From positions 37,990 to 101,989 of the forward strand of contig NZ_JALNMJ010000021.1 in NCBI RefSeq assembly GCF_023156505.1: a DNA stretch of 64,000 nucleotides. The letters are read 5' to 3'. The position numbers were made by a program, and so were the translations under genes. The stretch is from Roseibium sediminicola. GTDB taxonomy: Bacteria > Pseudomonadota > Alphaproteobacteria > Rhizobiales > Stappiaceae. This document shows, one piece after another, positions 25,581-34,179 of this stretch. How positions within the stretch are numbered: position 1 is the stretch's first letter; each line of letters begins with the position of its first letter. The notes beneath the pieces were generated by a model. The model was not told the origin of the DNA. It was given only the letters and a program-made list of their open reading frames with translations, and made no database searches.

Positions 25581-28500
25581 GTGAGGCTTTTTTCGGACAA
25601 GAACCGGCCGGTTCACTTGGGACCGTTTCCGATGGAAAGGCTGGCGCGGCAGGCGGGCCCCGTCCTGCCGGCGGATGTGCCGGCCTTCGAGCCCCTGGTC
25701 TTTTCCAGGCCCGGCCGGCCGGAAAACATCGTCAATGCCATGACCGAAAGCCAGGCCATGCTCGATGCCGTTCGCGATGGTCTTGTCAATGGCGCAAAAG
25801 CGGAGATCCCGGAGGATCTGGTCGAACGGCAGAACCATCTGAAAGCCTTCGGCTATTTCTCCGATGTCTCGATGGCGGGAACCTGCGCCTTGTCACCGGC
25901 CGCTCTTCTGGAGAGGCCCGTGCGCAATCCCGACATGGAGCGGCTGGCCGAGAAGCTCAGGACCGGACAGCACAAGTCGCTGGCGTCCGGCATTGAGATG
26001 ATCATGGCGGATCTGCGCGATGCCATGAACGCGCCGGAAAAATCGATCAGGCATCATCGGCACGCCCTGGTGTTCATGGTCCAGACACCTCGGCCTGTTC
26101 GCCCGGATGAACCCGGCTTCGACTGGCTGGAGGGGGCGGAGCGGCATCGATCCGCGCTGAGGGCAATGGAAGTGGCTGTGGTGCTTGCCCAATACATCCG
26201 ATTGCTTGGCTATGAGGCGCGGGCGCATGGATTGTCCGCGTCCGATGTCGACCTGAATGTGCTGGCCGTTGCCTCGGGACTTGCCAGTGTTGAAGAAGGT
26301 CAGCTGCGGAGCCCCTACCTTGGCGACCGCTTCGCCCTTGCCGTGGTGACCACAGATTTGCCGTTCGCGCATGACCTGCCGTTGAAGCCGCTCGCCGATC
26401 AACCCCGGTGGAAGACCCACGGTCCAGCCTGGAAAGCCGGCTACCGGACCGCCAAGAGTGCCGGCAACCTGGACCCTTATGAAAAGCGCCGCTTTGTCGA
26501 TGGCGCGCATCCGTTCGAAACGCTGAAGCGGGTTGACGAACCGACCACCTTTATCGACGAGGCGCGCGTACCGCGCGTGCCCAAGCGCACGGACATGTTC
26601 GCGCGCTCGCTTTTCGGGGATCTTGGCAAGAAGGTCCAGCAGGCCTCGACCAATGGTCAATATGTGCGCAAGTCGGCGCCATCCATGGCGCAGCGGCGGG
26701 CGCTGGGGGCCTTTGTGCTGCTCCAGGATGGCGACCCGGGTACCGCCAACCCGGTTCGCTCCGATCCTCTGGAGAACGCGCAAAACCTGAAGGCCATGTC
26801 TTATTTTCTCGGTGTCGACGCGGTCGGTGTATCCCGCTGCCCGGACTGGACCTGGTATTCCCATGATGCCGCCGGTGCGCCAATCGATCCGCCGCACGAT
26901 CAGGCGATTTCCATGGTCATCGACCAGGGCTACGAGACCATGGAAGGGGCGTCGGGCGACGACTGGATTGCCGTGTCCCAGTCGATGCGCGCCTATCTCC
27001 GCTTTTCCATACTGGGCTGCATCGTCGCGCAGCAGATCCGCAATCTCGGCTACAAGGCCAAGGCGCACACGGTGATCGACGGCGAGGTGCTGCAGCCGCC
27101 GCTGCTGCTGCTGTCCGGCCTGGGCGAGGTCAGCCGGATCGGCGAGGTCATCCTCAATCCGTTTCTGGGGCCGCGCCTGAAGTCCGGCGCGGTCACCACC
27201 ACCATGCCGCTTGCCCATGACAAGCCGATTTCCTTCGGCCTGCAGAGTTTCTGCGAGGCGTGCAACAAATGCGCCCGCGAATGCCCGTCCGGGGCGATCA
27301 CCGCCGGGCCGAAGCTGATGTTCAACGGCTACGAGATCTGGAAATCCGACAGCCAGAAATGCACCACCTACCGGATCACCAACGAAGGCGGCGCCATGTG
27401 CGGGCGCTGCATGAAGACCTGCCCCTGGAATCTGGAAGGCATCTTCGCCGAAGCGCCGTTCCGCTGGGCTGCCATGAACCTGCCCAAGGCAGCGCCCTTG
27501 CTGGCGAAGCTGGACGACATGGTCGGCAATGGCGAACAGAATCTCGTCAAGAAATGGTGGTGGGACCTGGAACTCAGCGACGACGGCGCCTACCGGCGGG
27601 CCTCGCAGCCGGTCAACGACCGTCCGCTGCAGAAGGATCTCGATCTGAAATTCGAGGATCAGACCCTGGCCGTCTATCCCGCCACGCTGGCACCCCATCC
27701 CTGGCCGTTTCCCTATCCGATGGACCGGGAAAAGGGCATCGAAGCCTACCAGGCGCTGATCACCGCAGAAGAATACAAGGCACGGCTCGCGCGCGGCGAC
27801 ACGAAAGGCCTCGCGCATGAATACCGCATCGACGGCGACGCGCCGGTGATCCAGGTGCAGATCGTCAAGGCGGAGGCGATGACCGGCGACGTGAGCAAAT
27901 ACGAGTTCGCCTCTTTTGACGGCGCGCCCTTGCCGGACTGGACCGCCGGCGCGCATATCGACATCGTGGTGGCGCCGGAATTCCTGCGCCAGTATTCGCT
28001 GTCCGGAAACCCCGCTGATCTGACGCGGTACCAGATCGGGGTGCTGCGCGAGCCGAATGGGCGCGGCGGGTCGCAGCTGCTGCACAGGATCTTTACCGAA
28101 GGCCGCAAGATCTTTATCTCCAGGCCGATCAACCATTTTCCGCTGGTCGAGACGGCCCGGCGCAGTTTCCTGATGGGGGGCGGCATCGGCGTCACCCCGA
28201 TGATCGCGATGGCCCATCGGCTTCATGCCATCGGTGCCGATTTCGAGCTGCATTACTCCTGCAGCACAAGGGCAAGCGCCGGATACCTCAAGGACCTGGC
28301 AAGCTTTCCCTGGGCGGACAAGGTGTATCGCCATTTCAGCGACGAGGGCACGCGCGCGGATTTCGACAAGGTGCTGGCAGGCTACCGGCCCGGCGATCAC
28401 GTTTATTGCTGTGGCGCGGTGCCTTATATGGACGCGGTGATGGCGGCGGCGGAGAGATGCGGTTTTGCCGAGGACGAGCGGCATCTGGAATATTTCAACG

Positions 28501-28793
28501 TTCCGGAAATGCCGGATTACGAGAACCATGCCTTCACGCTGAAACTCGCCAGGTCTGGGCTGGAGCTCGAAGTCGCGGCGGATGAAAGCGCGACGGATGC
28601 GCTGGCGGCCCACGGTATTCATGTGGACGTCAAATGCTCCGACGGCATTTGCGGCGTCTGCAAGTGCGGTCTTGTGGCCGGTGAGGTGGAGCACCGGGAT
28701 TTTGTCCTGTCGAAAAAGCAACGCGAGACAGCGGTCATCCTGTGCCAGTCCCGAGCCGCCGACGCTGGAGGCGTGATCGAGGTCGATCTCTGA
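25581..28793 (+). CDS. self-sufficient reductive dehalogenase, RdhA fused to reductase
   Basis: A 1,070-residue cytoplasmic-type enzyme; there is no Tat signal peptide and no RdhB anchor gene. Residues about 40-290 look like a degenerate copy of the cobalamin-binding fold that follows at 395-550. Two 4Fe-4S motifs are visible: CEACNKCARECPSGAI near 558, and CGRCMKTCPW near 607 with an upstream KCTTYR Cys. The C-terminal third is a phthalate-dioxygenase-reductase module: RQYSLSGNP (FMN, near 804), GGGIGVTPM (NAD(P)H, near 867) and a plant-type 2Fe-2S site CSDGICGVCKC (near 1018). The architecture matches BhbA of Comamonas, which removes bromine from 3,5-dibromo-4-hydroxybenzoate with NAD(P)H. 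A GTG start follows GGGGGA. The substrate is inferred, not read. Confidence 0.9.
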   Translation: MRLFSDKNRPVHLGPFPMERLARQAGPVLPADVPAFEPLVFSRPGRPENIVNAMTESQAMLDAVRDGLVNGAKAEIPEDLVERQNHLKAFGYFSDVSMAGTCALSPAALLERPVRNPDMERLAEKLRTGQHKSLASGIEMIMADLRDAMNAPEKSIRHHRHALVFMVQTPRPVRPDEPGFDWLEGAERHRSALRAMEVAVVLAQYIRLLGYEARAHGLSASDVDLNVLAVASGLASVEEGQLRSPYLGDRFALAVVTTDLPFAHDLPLKPLADQPRWKTHGPAWKAGYRTAKSAGNLDPYEKRRFVDGAHPFETLKRVDEPTTFIDEARVPRVPKRTDMFARSLFGDLGKKVQQASTNGQYVRKSAPSMAQRRALGAFVLLQDGDPGTANPVRSDPLENAQNLKAMSYFLGVDAVGVSRCPDWTWYSHDAAGAPIDPPHDQAISMVIDQGYETMEGASGDDWIAVSQSMRAYLRFSILGCIVAQQIRNLGYKAKAHTVIDGEVLQPPLLLLSGLGEVSRIGEVILNPFLGPRLKSGAVTTTMPLAHDKPISFGLQSFCEACNKCARECPSGAITAGPKLMFNGYEIWKSDSQKCTTYRITNEGGAMCGRCMKTCPWNLEGIFAEAPFRWAAMNLPKAAPLLAKLDDMVGNGEQNLVKKWWWDLELSDDGAYRRASQPVNDRPLQKDLDLKFEDQTLAVYPATLAPHPWPFPYPMDREKGIEAYQALITAEEYKARLARGDTKGLAHEYRIDGDAPVIQVQIVKAEAMTGDVSKYEFASFDGAPLPDWTAGAHIDIVVAPEFLRQYSLSGNPADLTRYQIGVLREPNGRGGSQLLHRIFTEGRKIFISRPINHFPLVETARRSFLMGGGIGVTPMIAMAHRLHAIGADFELHYSCSTRASAGYLKDLASFPWADKVYRHFSDEGTRADFDKVLAGYRPGDHVYCCGAVPYMDAVMAAAERCGFAEDERHLEYFNVPEMPDYENHAFTLKLARSGLELEVAADESATDALAAHGIHVDVKCSDGICGVCKCGLVAGEVEHRDFVLSKKQRETAVILCQSRAADAGGVIEVDL

Positions 28794-29099
28794 TCTTGCC
28801 AATGCCTTGGCGTTGAAGTTTCGCCCAAGGCGCTGACCGGAAGGCAAGCGACCGATCTCTTCCGGCCCGCTGAGGTCTTGGTCAAACGGATCGTTCCTGT
28901 CCGGAAATGATTGCGATCGCAGCCAAAGTCTCATCGACATCTTGGGAAGATCAGACCTCGCGCCAGACTGTTATGCAGCCTGGCAAAACCTTGACCCGGC
29001 GTCTGGCCTCGGCAAGAACAGGATATGGGGCACGGTTGATCGCTCCGGAGTTGGGCGCGCGGCGGGGAGCCCTGGCCGGGGAGCGCACGGGAGAAAACA
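28794..29099. other. intergenic, nothing recognised
   Basis: About 306 bases between the dehalogenase gene and a small secreted-protein gene. No convincing gene, terminator with T-tract or RNA was seen. A GGGAG ribosome site for the next gene is at its end. Confidence 0.4.
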
Positions 29100-29483
29100 A
29101 TGTGGATTTTGGCCGCATCGGTTTTGGGCGCGCTGGCCGGTTGCCTGATCGCACCGTTGCCTGCCTCTGCGGACGAGCCGCCTTACGTCTCCGGCCGGAT
29201 TTACGAGGAGGTGGAGACCACCTTCAATTGCATCGAATTCTCCGATGCGCGGATCATCGCCTCGCTCATGGAGGCGGATGTCGAAGTTGATGTTTTCGCC
29301 ACGGCGGCCAATGCTTCCACCTGTTACGAGGTAAGCGGAATGGTGCACGTCCCGGAACAGGAACTGACGACGGAGTTGGAAACTCTCCATGTATTGAAGA
29401 CTTATCAGTTCAATGAGGGGCGGAAGTCGCCTAAACCGCACTATCTGATCTCGGAACGCAATGTCGTGAGCCCAGCGAACTGA
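29100..29483 (+). CDS. small exported protein, unknown function
   Basis: A 127-residue protein with a hydrophobic N-terminus. LAGC at residues 12-15 would fit a lipobox, while ASA-DEPP further on fits signal peptidase I; the absence of Lys/Arg at the very start makes either call uncertain. The mature domain has one Cys in FNCIEF and one in STCYEV, possibly paired. GGGAG precedes the ATG. No family is recognised. Confidence 0.6.
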   Translation: MWILAASVLGALAGCLIAPLPASADEPPYVSGRIYEEVETTFNCIEFSDARIIASLMEADVEVDVFATAANASTCYEVSGMVHVPEQELTTELETLHVLKTYQFNEGRKSPKPHYLISERNVVSPAN

Positions 29484-29696
29484 CATCAGGCAGGACAAAA
29501 GGCAAACATGTTCCAGCTGTCATCGGATCAGGGAACCAATCTTGTCCTTGTGAGCATTCCCTTTGATCCGGCCCAAGCGTCCATCCGCTTTTTCTGATCA
29601 GCCGGCACGGCGACGCGGTCAGATTGCGGCGGTCGGCGTATTGAGATGCCGGAGCGGGGAGATGCGTTTACAGCGACCAGCCCGCCAAGAAACGGT

Positions 29697-30440
29697 TCAC
29701 GCTCTGAACAGGGCACCAAGACCCGGCTGGGGATCGTCGACCCCGGCGAGGTGCAGCATGTGCCAGGCGAGCGCCTGGTTGCTGCTGATGACCGGAACGC
29801 CGGCTGTCCTTTCGATGGTTTCCAGAATGCTTGCGGTCCTGAGACTGGTGCAGGAAATCACGATGGCGTCGCAAGGAGCTGCCGCGGCCACGCGTTGCGC
29901 GGCGGCAGCGATCGCACGCTCCGAAATCCGGGAAACAATCCGGTCGTTGCCTTGTTCAAAGGAGCCGAACCCCGCGATGTCAAATCCGGCGTCGATCAGC
30001 CGCTGCTGCATGCGCATGGAAACTTCAGGCACATAAGGCGTGAGGAAGCCGAGACGGGTGGCCTTCAGACAGCGTCCGGCCGCGATGATTGCGGATAGCG
30101 GGTCGGTGACCTTGGCGTCCGGAAAGACGGTGTTGATGGCGCGGGCCACGTTTTCGGATCCGATCACCGTTGAAGCCGAGGTGCAGCCATAGCCGATCAC
30201 ATCGAAATCCAGCGACGACGTGAACAGCCGGGCTGCTGCCGGCAGGTCCTGCTCCATTCTGGCGAGCGTGTCCGAACTGACCTCGGGAACCATCGGAATG
30301 CGGCTGTGATAAAGCGCGATGCCGTCGAGCGCCATCATCCTGGCAAATTCCGGTTCCAGCGTCTCGTCGGTTTCGAGCACGATCACGCCCATTCTTGCCC
30401 GTGAACCACTCCCGGCGTCGGTGTCGAACTCCAGCTTCAT
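29697..30440 (-). CDS. Asp/Glu racemase superfamily protein, maleate isomerase/EutA-like
   Basis: A 247-residue protein with two pseudo-symmetric halves and one conserved Cys in each: C86 (GYGCTSAS) and C197 (VISCTSLR), the two catalytic positions of this superfamily. MGVIVLETDETLEPEF at the start resembles arylmalonate-decarboxylase, maleate-isomerase and EutA-type members. It is the last gene of a leftward operon after an M24 and an M20 enzyme. EutA-like genes occur in ectoine-use clusters with M24 and M20 partners, which makes an ectoine-like substrate a possibility; the other eut/doe signatures are incomplete here. Confidence 0.78.
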   Translation of the reverse strand: MKLEFDTDAGSGSRARMGVIVLETDETLEPEFARMMALDGIALYHSRIPMVPEVSSDTLARMEQDLPAAARLFTSSLDFDVIGYGCTSASTVIGSENVARAINTVFPDAKVTDPLSAIIAAGRCLKATRLGFLTPYVPEVSMRMQQRLIDAGFDIAGFGSFEQGNDRIVSRISERAIAAAAQRVAAAAPCDAIVISCTSLRTASILETIERTAGVPVISSNQALAWHMLHLAGVDDPQPGLGALFRA

Positions 30441-30449
30441 GGCATGTCC

Positions 30450-31616
30450 TCAGATGACGGGAAGGGCGCGTTCCGCGCGCTCCGACAGCAATTCGGCGCC
30501 GTCCTTCCGCACAACAATGTTCTCTTCGTGGACCATCAGGCGGCCGTCGCCATAGCTCAGGGACGGTTCCAGAGTCAGAACCATGTTTTCTTCAATGACG
30601 GTCTCGTCGAAGGCGGCATGCGACGGCCATTCCGTGAGCTGCATGCCAAGTCCGTGCCCGAGCCGGCCGATATCGCCGCCCTGGTTGTCCAGTTCCGCAA
30701 TCACGGCCTGCATGGTCCGAAACAGTTGCCGGCAGGTGGTTCCCACCCGTGCCGCCTCTATCCCTGCCTCGGTCGCGCGCCAGAGGACGTCATAGGCGCG
30801 GCGGCTGGCATCGTCGGCCGACCCGATGGCAAAGTTGCGGTCAAAATCGCAATAATAGCCATCCCAGACAGCGCCGGTGTCCAGCATCAGCACGTCGCCA
30901 CGGGCCAGCGGCCGGCGCGACGGCGGAGAAATCACATCGCGGTAACCGCCCCGGTCCGCGCCGCCGACAAGATAGGGAACATCGTCCGCGCCTTCGGCAA
31001 GGCCTTCGCGGCGGAAAGCGCGAAACAGCTCCTCCAGGGGCAGGCCCTCGTGTGCCAGCTCGGGAACTTTCGCAAAGGTGCGCGAGCCGATGGCGCAGAT
31101 ATGCGCGATCTTTTCGATTTCCCGTTCGGACTTGATCATACGCAGGCCCCGAACCAGCCCGGTCGCGTCGACAATGGCAAGGTTCGGCAGTCTTGCCATC
31201 AGCCGCTCGTAATCGCCGAGCGGCATGCGCAGCGAGGTCTCGTGGCCTTTCATCACGCCAATGGGCTTTCCGGCTTCGGCCAGAGGCGCAAGCAGGTCTT
31301 CCAGCAGGCTGAGGCCGTCGTCGTCGGGGCAGGGGGCACTCCAGGTGCGGATATCGTCCAGCCAGGTTCCACGCATCAGTTCCGCACCGATTTCCGGAAT
31401 GACGGCAATCGGCTTTCCGGAAAGCGGAAGAAACAGAAACCAGGGCCGGGTCGGGCTTTGCCAGAAGAGCGTGTGAAAACCGCTGAAATAGCGGACCTCT
31501 GCCTCGCTCATCAGCAACAGGCCCGCCAGACCGGATGCCGCCATTCGCGCCTGTGCCCGCTCGGTGCGAGCCGCGAACTCCGCCTCGGGAAAACCGCGCT
31601 CTGGAAACCCGGTCAT
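30450..31616 (-). CDS. M24-family metallohydrolase (creatinase/Xaa-Pro peptidase/DoeA-like)
   Basis: A 388-residue pita-bread-fold enzyme. The N-terminal domain is of creatinase type. The five metal ligands of active M24 peptidases are visible: two Asp in LMLDTGAVWDGYYCDFDR, His in RLGHGLGM, Glu in LTLEPSLSY and Glu in HEENIVV. It may cleave an amide or amidine such as a dipeptide, creatine or ectoine. Its start overlaps the stop of the M20 gene in an ATGA and its stop is 9 nt before the racemase-like gene. The closest biological role cannot be fixed. Confidence 0.82.
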   Translation of the reverse strand: MTGFPERGFPEAEFAARTERAQARMAASGLAGLLLMSEAEVRYFSGFHTLFWQSPTRPWFLFLPLSGKPIAVIPEIGAELMRGTWLDDIRTWSAPCPDDDGLSLLEDLLAPLAEAGKPIGVMKGHETSLRMPLGDYERLMARLPNLAIVDATGLVRGLRMIKSEREIEKIAHICAIGSRTFAKVPELAHEGLPLEELFRAFRREGLAEGADDVPYLVGGADRGGYRDVISPPSRRPLARGDVLMLDTGAVWDGYYCDFDRNFAIGSADDASRRAYDVLWRATEAGIEAARVGTTCRQLFRTMQAVIAELDNQGGDIGRLGHGLGMQLTEWPSHAAFDETVIEENMVLTLEPSLSYGDGRLMVHEENIVVRKDGAELLSERAERALPVI

Positions 31617-32764
31617 TGTTCGCCCTCACGCGAGGGGAGCCGGTCACGCACCAGCTCTTCCCAGAACCTTGCGCCGATAGGCAGCAGGGCATCGTTGAAA
31701 TCATAGTCGGACGCATGCAGCGGTTGGCTGTTGGCACCGGTCTCACCGTTGCCCATCAGCAGGAAACATCCGGGAACGGCCGCACTGAAATGGGCAAAGT
31801 CTTCTGAAAAACTCATCGGCGGGCGCTCCCTGACGGTCTCGCAACCAGCTGCTGTTCCGGCACGGTAGACCGCCTCTGTCGGGGCCTGTGCGTTGATCGT
31901 TTCGATGAATTCCGTCGCGCAGTTCACAGTCACGGACACGCCATGGGCGGCGGCAACGCCATCGGCGATCTGGCGCATGAACGTTTCAATGGCGCGCCGG
32001 TCTTCCGGCGACCGGGCCCGGTAGTCGCCTTTCAGGGTGGCTTGTCCGGGCAGGACGTTGCGCTGGCCGTCCGTCAGAATCTCGGTGACGGAGACGACGG
32101 CGCCGGCGGCGGGGGGGAGCTTTCGAGCGACGATCGTCTGAAGGGCAAGGACAAGCTCCGAGGCCACGGTGATCGCATCCACGCCGGCCTGCGGCATGGA
32201 AGCATGGCCGCCGCGGCCCTGGACCCTAATCTCGAACAGGGTTTCGCTGTTGCAGATGATGCCGGATCGTGTGGAGACCTGACCGACGGGTGCTCCCGGC
32301 AGGTTATGGATCGCGTAAATCTCTTCGACCGGGAACCGCGTCAGCACGCCTTCGTCGATCATGGCCTGAGCGCCCAGACCATGTTCCTCGTTGGGCTGGA
32401 ACAGGAAAACGACCGTGCCGTCGAAATCGGGGGTTTCGGCGAGCCGTTCCGCCGCACCCAGGAGCATGGTCATGTGGCCATCGTGGCCGCAGGCATGCAT
32501 GACACCCGGTGTCTTGGACACATAACCGTGCGCGGAGGTCTCGGTGATCGGAAGCGCGTCCATGTCCGCGCGCAAGGCGATGGCGCGATTGCCGCGGCCA
32601 TTGCGCAGAAGGCCGACGACACCCGCGCCCACATGGACCTCCAGTCCGAGCGCTTCCAGCTGGCGGGCAATCTCGCGCTTCGTCCTGTTTTCCTGAAATC
32701 CGAGTTCAGGGTTGCGGTGAAAATCGCGCCGCCGCTCTGTCAAACGCTGTTCAAACGTTTCCAT
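31613..32764 (-). CDS. M20D-family amidohydrolase (hippurate hydrolase-like)
   Basis: A 383-residue zinc amidohydrolase of the hippurate/IAA-amino-acid hydrolase group. RRDFHRNPELGFQE, LRADMDALPI and MHACGHDGHMTMLLGAA carry the metal site, and FQPNEEHGLGAQAM carries the catalytic Glu. GRGGHASMPQAGVDAI is the lid-domain His region. It removes an acyl group from an amino acid or diamine. As the first gene of the operon with M24 and racemase-like genes it probably acts in the same pathway; a DoeB-like deacetylation of an N-acetyl diamino acid is one option. Confidence 0.87.
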   Translation of the reverse strand: METFEQRLTERRRDFHRNPELGFQENRTKREIARQLEALGLEVHVGAGVVGLLRNGRGNRAIALRADMDALPITETSAHGYVSKTPGVMHACGHDGHMTMLLGAAERLAETPDFDGTVVFLFQPNEEHGLGAQAMIDEGVLTRFPVEEIYAIHNLPGAPVGQVSTRSGIICNSETLFEIRVQGRGGHASMPQAGVDAITVASELVLALQTIVARKLPPAAGAVVSVTEILTDGQRNVLPGQATLKGDYRARSPEDRRAIETFMRQIADGVAAAHGVSVTVNCATEFIETINAQAPTEAVYRAGTAAGCETVRERPPMSFSEDFAHFSAAVPGCFLLMGNGETGANSQPLHASDYDFNDALLPIGARFWEELVRDRLPSREGEQ

Positions 32765-32887
32765 GAGTCCGCCTCCCGTTTCTTCCTCTTCTATCTACAC
32801 CGTCCCGCTGGCGGTCAGGAGTAACTTTCTAACTGAAGTGCGATGAAAAAAATTGAACAAGGAACAACTCGCGACTAATTTCGGAAA

Positions 32888-33337
32888 ATGGACGACAAGG
32901 ATCTGGAAATCTTGCGCCTGGTACAGCGCGATGCCCGCCTGACCGCCGATGCGATCAGCCAGGATGTCGGCCTGTCGCCGCCGGCGGTGCAAAAGCGTTT
33001 GAAGCGGCTGCGCGAAAGCGGCGTGATCGAAAGGGACATTGCCGTCCTGTCGCCCGCCAAGCTTCAGCGCGACATGACGATTATCGTCGATGTCATCCTC
33101 GAACGCGAAAGCCGCAGTCACCTGGACGCGTTCAAGCGCAAGATGCGCAACGCGCCCTGCGTCCAGCAGTGTTACTACACAACGGGGGAAGCGGACTTCA
33201 CGCTGATCCTCACCGTCCGCGACATCAAGGAATACGAGCAGTTCACGCAGGACCATTTCTTTGACGAGTCCAACATCAGCCGCTTCAAGACAGCGATCGT
33301 GATGGACAGGGTCAAAGTGTCCCTGGACGTGTTGTAG
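32888..33337 (+). CDS. Lrp/AsnC-family regulator, divergent from the M20 operon
   Basis: A 149-residue regulator. The N-terminal helix-turn-helix (DLEILRLVQRDARLTADAIS, then LSPPAVQKRLKRLRESGVI) is followed by the RAM ligand domain (VQQCYYTTGEADFTLILTVR). It is divergent from, and 123 nt from, the M20-M24-racemase operon, which it most likely controls in response to an amino acid. Its stop codon TAG is created by a MITE: TA is the duplicated target and G is the first base of the element. The original stop was apparently TAA, so the protein is unchanged. Confidence 0.88.
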   Translation: MDDKDLEILRLVQRDARLTADAISQDVGLSPPAVQKRLKRLRESGVIERDIAVLSPAKLQRDMTIIVDVILERESRSHLDAFKRKMRNAPCVQQCYYTTGEADFTLILTVRDIKEYEQFTQDHFFDESNISRFKTAIVMDRVKVSLDVL

Positions 33338-33600
33338 GGTCAGGACCCATTCATTTGGGTGAAATGGTAGGGATGAATTTGTTCGGATACGAGGCGCAAA
33401 GCTGCAGGAAACCGTCCGGTTTCCAAAGATTTGCAACGACGTTGCCGGGCAAATTCACCCTATCCCGGAGGGACGCAAAAACGGCTTTGATTTGCTGCGT
33501 CAAACCGCTTAACCGGGCAGGAAGCCCGCTTTTCGCGCTTTTCCTTGCAACTCGTTGCCGTTTGTTGCGCCATTTCGATCAAATGAATGAGTCCTGACCC
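33337..33600 (+). mobile_element. 264-bp MITE-like element, copy 1
   Basis: The element begins GGGTCAGGAC and ends GTCCTGACCC; the terminal inverted repeats match over about 21 bp with one mismatch. TA flanks it on both sides (33335-33336 and 33601-33602), the target duplication of IS630/Tc1-mariner-type transposition. A second 264-bp copy in reverse orientation is at 39695-39958. An internal open frame of 80 codons is present in both copies, but no transposase similarity is recognised. Confidence 0.85.
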
Positions 33601-33613
33601 TAAGTCTTTCCAC

Positions 33614-34078
33614 TCAAATCGGCAGGCTGAGCCCGACCTTTGTCCGCTCCATGGTCACGGATGTGCGAAAGCGCCGGACATTGGAGTTCTCGAAAAAAAG
33701 CCTGTGCGTCAATTCTTCAAAATCCTGCATGTCGCGCGCCGTGCAGATCAGAATGAAATCCGCGTCCCCGGTCACGTAATAGCATTGCTGCACCTGAGGC
33801 TCGGCCCGCGCGAGCTTGCGGAACATGTCCAGCTGCTGAAGGCTTTCGCGCTCCAGTTCGACCAGCACGATCAGGGTCATTTTGAAATCCAGCCGGGCTG
33901 CGTCCAGAATGGCGACCTCCTGCTGGATGATGCCTGTTTCCTTTAACCGCTTCAGCCTGCGCTGGACCGAGGGAACGGACAAACCGCATTCCTCGGCCAT
34001 TGTTTCAAGCCCGATCCGGCGATCTTTTTGCATTAGTCGCAGGATCGTGCGATCCGCATCGTCCAAATTGTCATCCAT
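33614..34078 (-). CDS. Lrp/AsnC-family regulator
   Basis: A 154-residue regulator with an N-terminal helix-turn-helix (DDADRTILRLMQKDRRIGLE, CGLSVPSVQRRLKRLKETGII) and a C-terminal RAM domain (VQQCYYVTGDADFILICTARD). It is a paralogue of the regulator ending at 33337. It is divergent from the PLP lyase at 34180 and is 101 nt from it, so it is the best candidate to control that gene. The two Lrp genes converge on the MITE. Confidence 0.88.
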   Translation of the reverse strand: MDDNLDDADRTILRLMQKDRRIGLETMAEECGLSVPSVQRRLKRLKETGIIQQEVAILDAARLDFKMTLIVLVELERESLQQLDMFRKLARAEPQVQQCYYVTGDADFILICTARDMQDFEELTHRLFFENSNVRRFRTSVTMERTKVGLSLPI

Positions 34079-34179
34079 GATGTGAATTCTCGAATCTTTG
34101 GCTCGGTTCGGTAAATTTGGTCGAGTTTATCCGTGATTATGAAAAAATCAAATCATGTTGAAATGCTATATCAAATGGC

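Noticed and set aside
25893..28940. A 1,015-codon open frame on the minus strand
   Set aside because: It lies opposite the dehalogenase gene, whose metal and cofactor motifs are intact; high GC at third positions produces the shadow.
33355..33597. An 80-codon frame as an independent gene
   Set aside because: It lies wholly inside the MITE and is repeated in the second copy; it resembles no protein family and lacks a ribosome site of note.
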